From assembly GCA_018881555.1 (NCBI GenBank), contig JACAXG010000033.1:6716979-6780978 (forward strand): DNA of 64,000 bases, in the 5' to 3' direction. A program made the translations under genes and the position numbers. This DNA comes from Amblyornis subalaris. Lineage: Eukaryota > Chordata > Aves > Passeriformes > Ptilonorhynchidae. Below, in pieces: positions 11,766 to 23,600 of this stretch. Below the pieces are notes generated by a model. It saw only the letters and a list, made by a program, of their open reading frames with translations, was not told the DNA's origin and made no database searches. Position 1 is the first letter of the stretch. Each line of letters opens with the position of its first letter.

Positions 11766-13610
11766 CCAAATTACTCTGCCACTGCTAATGGTATACACAG
11801 CAACCTTAAATCTTGTTCTGAAGAAAACAATAGAAAGTGGTTCAGTCAGTCCAGGCCTCCTCAAATATAAAGGATTAAAGTCTGAACTCTGTTTGCAACA
11901 TTTTCTCAGAACTAGTAGAGTAGGCTTCATCTTGCATTGCTTTCAACTTCCACAGCATAGATAGATCTGAACGAGCCAGGTTCACCTCCCTTTATAGATA
12001 GTGCAGAGAGAGAATTACAACTCATCTCACCCTGCAATAAAACCATGAAATGATTAAGTGAACTGTTAAAAAAAATGCTTCTTCCTCCCCAGTTCCTTAC
12101 AGAATTAATGGTCAGGTGTAGACATTTAGATTATAGACATATGCATTCTGTTTAATAAATCCTTCTTTGACATTTCTGGGATTTCTCAAAGCAGTATAAG
12201 TCTTCCCTGTGTTCTAGGCAGTATCAAGAGTAGCCACTGCTGTGGTGAGGAGCTACTGAGCCTCGCTGGCCAGCAGTGGAGGCACTATACTGGTTTTGGC
12301 TGAACACACTGTCATAAATATTACCCAGTTGACCCTGGTAGACCCAGAATAGAGTCAAATTTTTAGGACAGAGTAGTATCTCTTGAAATGTTTTGTAAAT
12401 CTGCTACTGATGATCACCAGAGCTCATGTTTAAGGAGACTCCAAGCTCCAACAGGTTTAGAGGTGATTAGGCCTTGTGTTTTGCATATTTTCAATAAGCA
12501 TTGTCATTTTGATCCCAGCATGAGCCTCATATTAAGTTTGCTTAAGGAGTAAAAAAAAATTAACACCTACAATCTTTGCACTAACCCCCCTCCATCTTCA
12601 AGTGAAGCGATAGCGGTACATCTCTCAAGTTAAGTCACTGGCCTGACAACACTACTGTGGTATGGATGACAAATTTTCTTTTTGTAAAACAAGAATTACT
12701 TTTTCATCAATAAATCCTTTGGGTTCAATAGAAGGATAAATTTTGTCCACGCTGTTTATAACTGTATATGGTTTAGAAATAGAAGATGGTCTCTGGAATT
12801 CCTCTGGCTTCACCTCCAAAGAGTTTATACTACTGTACTTGTTAGCTTTCTTCCCAGATCTTAAATTGTTTCCATTCTGTATGGCACTATACTAAAGAAT
12901 GCTGAAAGAAAACCCCACAGGTTGGGAAAAATAAAAGCATTCTTTGGAAGGCACAAGGATGGCAAGGATTCTTCAAACTTGCCTGAAGAATGGAGAGTTG
13001 GGCAAGCTGATCAACAAAACTCTTGGCAGCATGGTCAGATGTAGTAGCTGATGGGAAGAGAGCAAAGGAAACTGCTGCTGTAGAAAAGAATAGGCTGAAC
13101 ACAGCAGCAGCAAGAGAATTTGCTTGCTGATAATGATGTAGATAATGAGTTACAATAAAGAAGAAGGAAGGCCACAGGAGAACAAAAAGCTGACTGACAA
13201 ATAGTATACAGTCTCTTTATCAGGGACCAGTAAGGCGAAAGCAGAGATCCTGTATTGGAGCTTTCAGGAGCAGTTAGAAANAGCTTTTGGAGGCATTATT
13301 ATTGTCAGAAAAGGAAATGACAGCTTCATTCGTTGCCCTAAATGCTAAGATGCCTCTAAATGCAAAATGTCTTTTTGCTACTGGAAAATGAAACATCTGA
13401 TTTGGGAGATACATGTCTTTATTTTATAAATTACTTCGTGAAATTAATGATTTAATTTAAAAAGTCTTGGGAATTCTACATAAATTGTTACTGTACAGAA
13501 TTTATTTTAATTTGCTAGTTAACCCTTGACTTTTATGATAATACAAACTATATTAAATGTAACTATGGTTAAATGATGATGATGATGATATTAAATATTC
13601 CTGCACTGTA
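11766..13610. other. AT-rich DNA without recognisable gene
   Basis: No gene or clear repeat is seen. A short (ATG)n run lies at 13573-13590 and an unknown base at 13281. The longest open frames are in the CR1 boundary region and mean nothing. Confidence 0.55.
13573..13590. repeat. short (ATG)n microsatellite
   Basis: Five ATG units in a row followed by ATA. Length polymorphism is likely in the population but cannot be judged from one sequence. Confidence 0.8.
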
Positions 13611-13614
13611 ACAG

Positions 13615-13880
13615 CTACTGAGAAGAAATTAACTGTACTCTAGCTGAAACCAGGACACTTATTTTGACAGATGCGATCATTGATCAAGTTTCATAGTTGC
13701 ATTAACTGTTCCTCTGGTTTGCTATCCTTATAAACAGATATTTGGTACAATTTTCTAAACTAAATCTCCCTTGCTGCAAATTAGGCAGATTACATAACTG
13801 CAATACAGTAATTATTCACCTCTTTTCACAGTAATACAATATTCTATAATATATTTTGAAACTGAGGTAAACTTGTTTTA
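13615..13880 (-). mobile_element. old, diverged CR1 fragment (copy 1)
   Basis: The plus strand reads CTAAACTAAATCTCCCTTGC then TGCAAATTAGGCAGATTAC (about 13757-13795). This matches the reverse complement of the 3' part of an older CR1 subfamily, whose typical form there is CTAAATCTCCCTTGCTGCAA. Downstream text (ATTATTCACCTCTTTTCACA, then ATATTTTGAAACTG) keeps the expected order. A second copy of the same stretch lies about 794 bases further on. Divergence is high and edges are uncertain. Confidence 0.55.
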
Positions 13881-14399
13881 CATTTCAGAATTAAGAAACT
13901 TGAATGAATAGAGGTTAATATTGAGAAGTCATTGAAAGGTAAAATTAAAGCACAACATGGAAGAGTTTTTTATTTTCTTTGTTTTTTTTGAGTGAAAGTG
14001 ACTATATTTGTCTTTGTAGGATTGTCACACAAACAGATATGGGAGTGCATGGTGTTATGTGAAAAAAAGGCACGTTATTTTTTCAGTAAAAAGTAAGTTT
14101 TATTAGTTGATGCCAGAAGCTCCTCTTCTGAATCATATTACCAATTCAGCTGCAAAATGCTTGATTGTAAACATTTCAGTAACAAATTACAGAATTAGCA
14201 CAGTAAAATTGATCTTGACACAACCCATCCAAGATAATTCACAATTCAATATGGCAAGAAAAGAATCCCATAACAATACCATAAATAATAAAAAAATCAG
14301 AAAAAGGATTGATTGTAACAAACACAATGGTGTGGTAAAATACAGGAGAGCAGGGAAAATACGCAGTTGTTTAATCCATGCTGACAAACCCGAGATGGT

Positions 14400-14830
14400 T
14401 AGAACACTGCTGAGGAAGGTTGATTCAATTTTTTTAGAGAACTGTTAGAACATTTCATGGACAGACCTAACCATTCATCAGGTTACATAGCCTCAATAGC
14501 TATTTCTTTGTCTTACTATCCTTATAAATAGATAGTGGGTACAATTTTCTAAACTATATCTCCCTCGTTGCAAATTAGATAGATTACTGAGAAATAGTAA
14601 CAGTCCATCTATTTTTACAAAAATTTAATAATTACCTGGAGATTCCTATTACATTTCCTTACATTCTTCTCTAAGCAAATCTAATTCACTTTTAAATCTT
14701 TCTTTCTGCATTGTTTTCAAAACCTTGTATTTCTGTTGTTCTTTCAATTTGTTCCAATTTGTTGGTATCTTTCTTAGTGTGGTATCTAAAGTGGAGCACT
14801 GTTTTCCAGCTTAGGCCTACCTTGCATGGA
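14400..14830 (-). mobile_element. old, diverged CR1 fragment (copy 2)
   Basis: This segment repeats, at offset of about 794 bases, the pattern of copy 1: GACAGA at 14460, TATCCTTATAAATAGATA (14518 onward), ACAATTTTCTAAACTATATC (14540-14559), then TTGCAAATTAGATAGATTAC. It then runs further into CR1 than copy 1, with TCAATTTGTTCCAATTTGTT (14745-14764) and TAAAGTGGAGCACTGTTTTC (14788-14807), which resemble the CR1 block around the 'CTCCAATTTGTCCACATC' stretch. Two independent insertions of the same old subfamily, or an old local duplication, would both explain the pair. Confidence 0.5.
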
Positions 14831-15993
14831 GCAACGCAACATAATTGCGTTCCATAAGATAATGGACACACACAATTATGGGGTTTTTTACTTAGCAAAG
14901 TGGCCATTGAATTTTTTTGAGTCATTTATGGTTTACCTGCTGCCTGGTAGGAGATTATCTGCCCTCCTTGTTTGTCTGTCTTGTTTATAAAAGCCTTCCT
15001 AAATTTACATCCCATACTGACATTTCTTTCAGTGTTTTGTTCTTCTGTGTTATGTCTCTATATTGGCACATATTTTCTGTGGGATTTGGTCTTAGAGACA
15101 ACGACAGGTTGCATACCAATCATCTTAGTTTCCAGATTTTGTAGCAGTAATGATGTATAATTTTCCCTCTTTTCTCTGTATTGAAATAGTTTGTTCATTT
15201 GACTTAATAGTGACATTTGTCAAAACTAAAGCTTCTTCTGAATTTTTTCTTTCCTTGCATGGGATCTATTCTAGCAATTCTCTATGCTGAAATTTGCATT
15301 TATTTGAACATTTTTATTGTTCCACTGCTCTCGCTTGTTCCCCACCTTAAAATCACAAACTATTGCTTTGTGATCAATTTTATCCATTGTGGTTTTCTGC
15401 ATTGTGAGTTAATGTCTTCTTATTCAAAATGCACTGTAAAAGAGCTGCTCTTAATTGTTGTTTCCAACTTTTTCAAAACTATTTTTTTCAAATACATACT
15501 GCTGTATATTTCTTCCAAAAATGTGGTGGTAAGGCTGTCCATTTGTATTTTTTGTTTCACCTGACAATTCACAAAAAAGCTTATTTCAGCCCTCATCTTT
15601 TCATTAATTTTTTATTTTGTATATATATATATATCAAGCTTGTTTTATTTTGTGTAATTTTCAACAACATACTTTCAGCAGATATTTCTCTCAATTCTTT
15701 ATAAATATCAAAAAACCTGAGAGGATAGAGGTTGTTCAACAAGTGCTGAAACAAGAAAAAAGCAGATAGTTGACTCATGTGTGTAACCCTCTTAATTTTT
15801 TTTAAGTAAAACTTTATTCCCACACTGATTTCAGGGAGTTTATCCCTTTGGTTCTGATCAAGCCCCATTATTTCTAGAATTATATTCATTTTTCCTGTTT
15901 GATCCCTGTACTCAGAGTCCAGACAGATACTGTTATCTTGCCCAAGACTCCATTTAAATATGCAGCTACTCTACCCCACTTCTGTGAAAAGGG
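14831..15993. other. T-rich DNA, possibly further decayed repeat
   Basis: Strongly pyrimidine-rich on the plus strand, with an (AT)7 run at 15621-15634. It may continue the old CR1 fragment before it, but I cannot align it by eye. The open frame at 15217-15564 is Phe/Leu/Cys-rich because of the T-rich composition and is not taken as a gene. Confidence 0.4.
15621..15634. repeat. (AT)n microsatellite
   Basis: Seven AT units within T-rich sequence. Confidence 0.85.
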
Positions 15994-16015
15994 TCTCTCT
16001 CTCTCTCTTTTTTTT
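15994..16015. repeat. (TC)n followed by poly-T
   Basis: About eight TC units run straight into a short T tract; simple sequence. Confidence 0.8.
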
Positions 16016-16114
16016 GTAACCGACTTTGTGGACTTTTTACTAAGTTGGCAATTATCCATTTAATACCAGATCTGGGTCAGCAAGGAATGCTGGTTTCATT
16101 TAATTTCTTTCAGT

Positions 16115-16832
16115 TATCACAGAAAGAAGTAGTTTGGGGTGGAAAGAACTTTTAAAGGTCATCTAGTCCAAGCTCCATACAATGACCAGGAATATCTTCA
16201 ACTAGGTCAGGTTGCTTAAAGCCCAGTCCAATCTGACCTTGAATGTTTGCAGGGATAGGACATCTGCCACCTCTCTGGGCAGCCTGTTCCAGTGTTTCAC
16301 CATCCTCACTGTAAAAAATTTCTTTCTTCTATCTAATATAAATATACTCTCTTTTACTTTAAAACCATTACCCTTTGTCCTATTGCAACAGGCCCCGCTA
16401 AAAAGTTCATCCCCATCTTTCTTGTTAGTCCCTTATAGATACTGGAAGGCTGCTACAGGGTCTCCCCAGAGGCTTCTCTTCTCTGGGCTGAACAAACCCA
16501 GCTCTCAGCCTGTCTTCATAGGTGAGAAGGCTCCAGCCCTCTGAGCATTTTTGTGGCACTCGTCTGGATCTGCTCCAACAGGTCCATGTTTTTCTTGTGC
16601 TGAGGACCCCAGAGCTGGATGCAACACTTCAGGTGGAGTTTCACCAGAGTGGAGCAGAGGGGCAGAATCCCCTCCCTCACCCTGCTGGCCACGCTGCTTT
16701 TGCTGTAGCCCAGGACTCATTTGCTTTCTTGGTGGTAAGTGCACATTGTTGGGTCTTGTCCAGCCTTTCGTCCACTAGCAACACCAAATCCTTCTCAATC
16801 ACTTCATCTCCAAGCCTGTACTGATAACAGCT
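16115..16832 (-). mobile_element. CR1 retrotransposon 3' fragment (0.7 kb)
   Basis: On the plus strand this starts with the reversed CR1 terminus (TATCACAG...AAAGGTCATCTAGTCCAAGC). It runs backwards through the ORF2 C-terminus: CTCTGGGCAGCCTGTTCCAG, then a stretch with GAGGACCCCAGAGCTGGATG (16601-16620), to about 16832. It corresponds to positions 11070-11765 of the longer CR1 copy in this window but comes from a visibly different subfamily. It is 5'-truncated. The short open frames crossing it on both strands are CR1-derived. Confidence 0.92.
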
Positions 16833-19800
16833 GATTGATAAATGCACTGTGACATGTTACAACCAAATGTGAGAATATTTATGCTGGTCTGAACTGAGGT
16901 GATGATCCCCTCTGTACTCTGCTGTGCAGACTTCTGTGCACACTACTGCACCTGTGAGCTGCATTTTAAGCCTATATATTCTACAAACCTCTCCCTAGCA
17001 CCACCTAAAACAGTGCTTAACCATCTGAAATTAGGGGACAGCTTCAACAAAGGCTTCAGGCACCTTTAGGTCAAGAATAGCTGACTGAGCTCTCAGAAGG
17101 TGATAGAGCTTTCCTCATCCTTACCTGACAGCAGCAGGTACTCTCAAGTTTCTCAGACTTGAAATCCAGGCATTCCCAAACAATCCTGGACCTTGTCCCC
17201 AAAAGACCCAGAAGCTCCCAAAGCAGAAACCGGAGATGGCTGTGCAAACTGCTGTCTCTTGCCTACATTTTTCAGCAAAGTGTATGCATTGTGTGTATAA
17301 AAGACTTCAAAGCAAGAAAAGGTCTTTCCTATTGAAAAGGGTATAGAGCAGTTCACTAGTTGAAACAATCCAAGCATTCAAGGGTTGTCTCTTTTCACTG
17401 CCTGTTGCAGTTCAGGAAAAATGGTCTTTGTAGAGAGGAGGAGAGAATTCAGAAGCCTCAACTCCAGACCATCTTTCCACATTAGCAGAATATCTCAGGG
17501 AAGGTAATTACATAATTCCCAGACCAGCTCTTCTTTGTGAATATGTGAAGGACTTAAGTTGTTTTGGGTGTTTGTTTGTTTTGGGGTGTTTTTTTGGAAA
17601 TCTTATGCTCATTTCCAATCCTCTTGCAACACTTTTGGTTAAGTAGCACATGCCTATTCTTACTGTAGTATCATATCACCTCCAGAAAAATTTGATGTTT
17701 GTGGCATTCGTGCCACCTACTCCCTTGCTTTAATATTATTAATTCTAAAATAGATGGTCTTTTCTCTTCATAGAAACAGCCAGATTTTGTCAGCCTAAGG
17801 GTTCACCTGGTCCGATATCTTTGCTCTAACAGTGGCAAGTAGCATCTGCTTAAAAAAATGTATAAATGAACGGAATCTACTATTCTTGAATAAAATGTAT
17901 AAATAAAAGGAATCTACTAAATATGATTCCTTTAAATGCCTTACTGACTTCTGACAATCAACAGCTTAGGGATTCCTGCTGACCTATTCCTACTTGCATT
18001 AGATAATATATTTGTACAACAATATAAACATTGGCAAGTAATTCTCAGAATTATAGCTATTTCATAACTAGAAAATAATAATCAATGGCCATGGAAAATA
18101 AATCAAAAGAAGATTAAAAATAAAAAGTGTGGTTTTTAGTTTCAGCTGTATATATTTTTATATATATACATAGATTAAATACTTTATAATTGATGTGTAC
18201 TTTCTGGTTTCAGCCAGAAATTACTGTAAAGCTAAGAAGTTATTGGCTGCATGTAACTAAACTTGAGAATTTTCAGGGAAAGATTACTTGAGGTTCTGAG
18301 CAGTCTGTGAAGTAAATATTTTAAAAATCTTGAAGCACCCTAATATTATAGAGATGGGAGTTTACTCATTACTTCAGTTCTGGTGTACCTTCTCCTGCCA
18401 AACTGATGTAGCTTTGCTGGCCTAGATTGTAAACTACAAGGTCTTCTGGAAAAAGTTTAAAGGAAAAGTCAAGCAGATGATAAGAAAGAACAAAAAATGC
18501 AGCTGGAAAAACGGAACTGAGAATTAAACATCTAGGCCAGATTCTGCAAGAGCTTGTGTATTTTTTAGCTGGTGCTGAGCATTCTTGACTCCCATTACAA
18601 CCATTCAGTTCCTAATGAGCTTACACCCTATTTTAAATACTTTGCTATGGAAGTGTTCATCACTAGATAATCTCATTCTTGTAATGACTGCCAATACAGC
18701 CATTATGCTAATGAGACAGCTAGAAATGAAAGGAGATAAAAGGAAAAAATGATAGCTAAAATCCAAAGCAGTTTTAATGCTTCTAGTTTTAGTTTAATTA
18801 TGTTCTTCCAAAGAATTGACTGAATTAGGAAGAAAGGAGTGTAAATATTGCAGCTTAAAGAAGAAAATTCTTTAGTATTGATCTGGATTCAGGGGCCACT
18901 CAATATTCTCATTTATGTTTTAATACTGAATTTAAGTAGGGTTCCATCCTGAAAGACCTCCCTGAGGGACATATTTTGACTCCAGAGTACTTTGGTAAAC
19001 TAGATGCCACTATGATGGTTGATAGGGAAAATAAAATACTGTGGATAAGAGAAACCTTAGCAGTTGAACTGCCAGAACAGCATGAAAAATAGAAAAAAAT
19101 AGTGAAATAGAGTTCAAATTATTTTCTTGAAAGATAAAATTGAATTACGAAACAGATAAAATAGTAATGTATGATTCAACATAGACGAAAGTGAGAAGAT
19201 TAGAATGGTTCTAAGATCTGTACATAGCCTGTTTTTATGGTTAAATCGTTTAGAGAAGATCTTCATGAATCCTTTGGACACTAGTAGATCACAAAGTCTG
19301 TCCAACCTTGAAACTAGGTTGGGAGAACCACTGGTGGTTTTTCTTTTATGCCATAAAGAAAAGAGGTTACTTGAGAGTAATCTCACATTAATTAGAGTTT
19401 ATCAGGAATGCTGTTATGCAGCATAGTTAGGATTATCAGATGATGCTTCACTTCCTGCAATAGCCTGTGTCACCTCAAGGAGAGCAAGGGAGTGCGGAGG
19501 GAGTTTGAAATGCACTTTGACCTCATTCTGACAACCGGTTCTAGATGTCAAGTCTGACTTGGAAACATCTCTTCCTTTCAGAAAGATTTTGCCCTGAAGA
19601 AAGATCACTTCAGAACCTGATTCTTGTTCATTAACTTCCCTTCCAGCAACTTTTCAAGACTCAAAACTGTATGTTGACTTCTAACATGTTTTTTTTTTTT
19701 TTAACGCCAGTTTTCCAGGTGGTGATGACTAGTCCTGAGTCATATTCCCATGATGTTTTTCGTTCCATGACTTCAACCATTTCCAGCATCCTAGCCTGTC

Positions 19801-20565
19801 ACATTCAGAAAAGTTGGAAAGCTTTCGAATACCTCTCAAGAGTAATTCTTTGTCATGATGACTGCACAAAGCCATACGAGTAAAATGCTGGCAATAAATA
19901 GAACTTGCAAACGGGATGGAAATTGATAAAATAAACATAGGCAAGGAGAACGGCCTTAAACAATGCACCATTAAATTAGTCTGAATGAACTTAAATGGAA
20001 ATTTAGAGGAACATTATAGAGTTGCCACATTATAGAACTCCCCAGTGAATCAGTTTTGGTTTCCCTCTCATGTTACCATCCTGAATGACGTAAAGGTGGC
20101 ACCAGGACAGGGACAGATCTGAAAAAAAAATGAAATGAAAAAAGCTTGAAAAAGACTTGGCAGAATGCTAGAAAACTGTCTAAGAGATCCAAACAAAGTA
20201 AAACTGAAACTAAGTATTAGAAGCATATGTTATCATTGGGCATTTCATCAAGATCTGGTTGTTTTTCATTAACAGGTTTAGATTAATTATATATAGAATA
20301 TATGTCAATAGTATTACATAAGTTGCATAGGGGAAAACCCATAGTTCTTGTGAGTCTCACCAGTATGAGCATTAGGGTAGCTCATAATAGAAAAGGGACA
20401 ATTTTCAGAAGTATAAAAGCTTGTTAGCAAGGAAATAATCTGATTTTCTCATCTGTGTGAGCACATGAAATAACGAGCTGAAATTGCAGTAAGAAACTGT
20501 TGTAGATTAGGAGGAGATAAAAGAAAAAAAAAGAACAAGAAATTTTGTTGCAATAAATACATTGA
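16833..20565. other. AT-rich DNA without recognisable gene
   Basis: No gene or assignable element. The only structure noticed is an imperfect duplication of about 28 bases with a 37-base period at 17855-17919, and TA-rich low-complexity DNA at about 18150-18170. Confidence 0.5.
17855..17919. repeat. imperfect tandem duplication, 37-base period
   Basis: AAAATGTATAAATGAACGG plus AATCTACTA at 17855-17882 recurs as AAAATGTATAAATAAAAGG plus AATCTACTA at 17892-17919, three differences apart. This looks like a local replication-slippage duplication. Confidence 0.8.
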
Positions 20566-20640
20566 ATTGCTGTCCTCAGGGTAGTGCAGAGTCTCTGCTA
20601 TTGGAGGTCTTCAAAAACTGGTTAGATAAGCATAGTCAAA
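20566..20640 (+). mobile_element. possible old CR1 3' scrap
   Basis: GCAGAGTCTCTGCTATTGGA then GGTCTTCAAAAACTGGTTAG ATAAGCAT (20587-20632) matches the order and spacing of the CR1 ORF2 end (the [12 protein letters not shown] segment, 'GAGTCTCC...GGAGGTCTTCAA...'). The following text no longer aligns clearly. Too short and diverged for firm assignment. Confidence 0.45.
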
Positions 20641-23600
20641 ATGTTATGTAGTCATTGAGCATAACTGTAGCAAAACTGCAATTCATAGATAATGGTGCAG
20701 ACCTTTTGGTCCTTAGATTGGGTTTAGATATACTTTAGTGATCTCAGGTGGGAAAAATAGTCAAAAATATATAGTTACTTGAATTATATGTTTCAGGTAA
20801 CATAATACAGTTTCTGTAATAAGAAATGCAAAACTAATACCTGAAACAAGAAAAAAATCTCACCTGACAACAGCTGTTGAAACTTAGGAAAGTTCTAGCT
20901 TCTTATATTTTCACTTTGTTATTTTCTCCAGTAGACAAAAATCAGAACTGAACAAGACCTGAGCAGGACCTGAACAAATTTTAATCCAAATTTAAATTCC
21001 CACTTTTAGGTGGAAAAGATGACAAGGACCAGTGGGGAACAAAGATGTGAATTAGGATGTGTAACAGGGGAAATAAATCAGGTTTAATGACAGAATATTT
21101 CTCTGCAAGCTAGAGAAAACCTAACAATGCTAGCAAACTAAAACAGTGAACAGACACAAAATAAGATTGCTCTGATTTGGGCGCCAAGCAGAGAGAAGTA
21201 AAAGTCTGTATTTTCATGCCAACGAATTTAAGTCACAGAACAGTTTTTAACCTTTTTTGCAGAAACAAATTCTTCAGCATGGAAATGCCAGTGAAGACTG
21301 AACAAATGTGTCTCCTGATGTTACACAGTCTTCAGCCCCCTCTTAGTCCACCCCCACAATCCTTCATTTGGGAGAAATTTGAGGCAACCCCTCCTACTGT
21401 CCTTTCTCTTCCAATCATCGAGAAACAGATTCCCAGATAGATATTAGGCAGTCTCAAGATACTGAGTTAATTTAGTTTGTTTGCTGTTGTGGGTTGGGTT
21501 TTTTCTACACTGAGAATGCATTTGTTTTCAGTAAAGAAATTCCCTTCCCTCACCACCTCCAGTTTTCTTTAAGTGAGGCCATTTGTTTTCAGTAATGCTG
21601 AATTTTCTTCTCTCCTGTAACCATGCTCAGTTTTTGCAGCTTGAGTACAAACAGCAAATGCTCACCAGAATCACTCACCTCTACTTTTTCCCTCCTTCCC
21701 CCATACCCTCAGCCCAGCGCCTTCAACAAGCCCAGCAGTAGCATGCATATCTTATATATTAAAAACAGCCAGAGAAGGTAATATTCATCTGTATGCTGCC
21801 TGCATTGACAGGAATTGCAGATTCAGAAAAATGATGTTTATTTTCCTCAGCTTGAAATTTTCTGAATTTCTCAACAGATGATAACACTTTGAAAAGTTAC
21901 ATAGTTGAATTTATTAATATTTTTTTTCTCATGCCTTCCAACAATTATTACTATGTGTAACTATGGGAATGCATCTACCTTTTCCTTCAAAAGGAAATAA
22001 TATTTTCTATGTCTTCTATACGTACACTCTCTTGTATAATTTATGTTTCTTTTTTAACTAAAATTGACGTAACTAACCAGTTCTGAACAAGAAATACCCT
22101 CCTTCTAGCAACAGATAATGAGCAGTGCACTTATTGTCTAATCAAGGTGCCAGAAACCACGACCTCCTGACAGAAATATGTAACCTTTGTTTTGTGTTTG
22201 AGTGTTATATTCCTGTGGTGTGCTTTGTCTTACGAAAAGACTGCATCTGTGCTCTTTATGCAAAAGCTTTTCTTTGTATTTTTAAAATTGGCAGCAGTGG
22301 GAGTTTTGCTTTTGCAGGATCTGGTTTAAGGAATACAATAACTAGGCTCTCAGAATGGAGCAAGATAGGAGAAACAAATATGAATATATACAGAAATTCA
22401 AAAGTCATCTGCATTGTCCATATTCTTCTTCTNTAGAAGTGCAATGAGAGTTTTATTGCTCCCTTTAGTGGAACTAATGTCATTCATTTTGCAGTGCTGC
22501 TTCTGACTATTTGATGTCTGAAAACATCCGTCCACAGCTGAGGGAATATTGAGCAGAAAAAAACAATGAAGATGAGATGTCGGATGTCTTCTCTGTAGCA
22601 CAGACTATATCTGAACAGCTCTTTGTGCTCAGACTATTCAATATTGCCTTTCTTAAACAACAATGGAAAATTGTTTCTTTTTGCCTAACTTTCATATTTG
22701 GTTTTGAATGTGCCAGGAGACAGCCAGTTGTGCAAACATCAGGACTGAANGCATCACGTTTCCAAGATCAGCTCACTAATCTGATTTCTCACTGTCTGTT
22801 TTGACTGGTATGACATGCCTTCAGTAAATAATAATAGGAGCAGAAGTCCAGAGGTCAATTTATTCCAAAAAATCTATCTATATTTAATTGCAGATTATCT
22901 ATTTGTCTAAATAAATGAGACAAATTGCTGTGAATTTGCTAATTCCAAGTTAGTGGATTAGTTGTATTAAATTTAAACTTTTTTTCCTGAAATGCATTTG
23001 TTTTAGTTCCAGTATGTTTCCTCCTTTCTTTCTGAAGATGTTAAGCCAAGTGAGATCCTGATTATGTGATCTGGTTTTGTTTTTCTATAATAGCTTATGT
23101 TCATCTTTGAAACTATGATCCATCTTCTTGAAAGCCTTCTGCCTGCATGATCACTATACTACAGTTTTCCATATGATTTTGCAGGATGTTACTCTGGTAT
23201 TCCCCACCTCCACACCCTAAATCTCGTCATTCAACTAGTTTGTTTTTTATCCAGTCTATCATCTGCTGAACTGAACATCCTAGGCTGGGAATGGCAAGTG
23301 GGGTGATGTACTCATTTATGCTGGGGAAAGCCTACTTTAAATTTCTTAAAACTGGAAAACTATGTCAGCATTTATCACATGCACTTTTAAAGTCCTTTTG
23401 AAAGTTAAATCCTTACAGGCAAATTCTTCACCAAGTAGGTTATATTAGAAGTTCAGGATAGAACAGATGATTTGGGGGTGGGGACACTACAGTCCAGACA
23501 CTAGTTTCTCACCATTGCTTTAAAAATAGTTCTTCCTAAGACTTTGTAGCTATTTTCTGGTTCCCTCTGACTGTAATCTAAACTGTTCTGTTATGAAAGA

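Noticed and set aside
11622..11930. 102-codon minus-strand frame
   Set aside because: Antisense of the CR1 3' end plus flank; not a gene.
16505..16824. Several overlapping open frames of 75-110 codons on both strands
   Set aside because: They are readings of the CR1 3' fragment in this place, including antisense frames.
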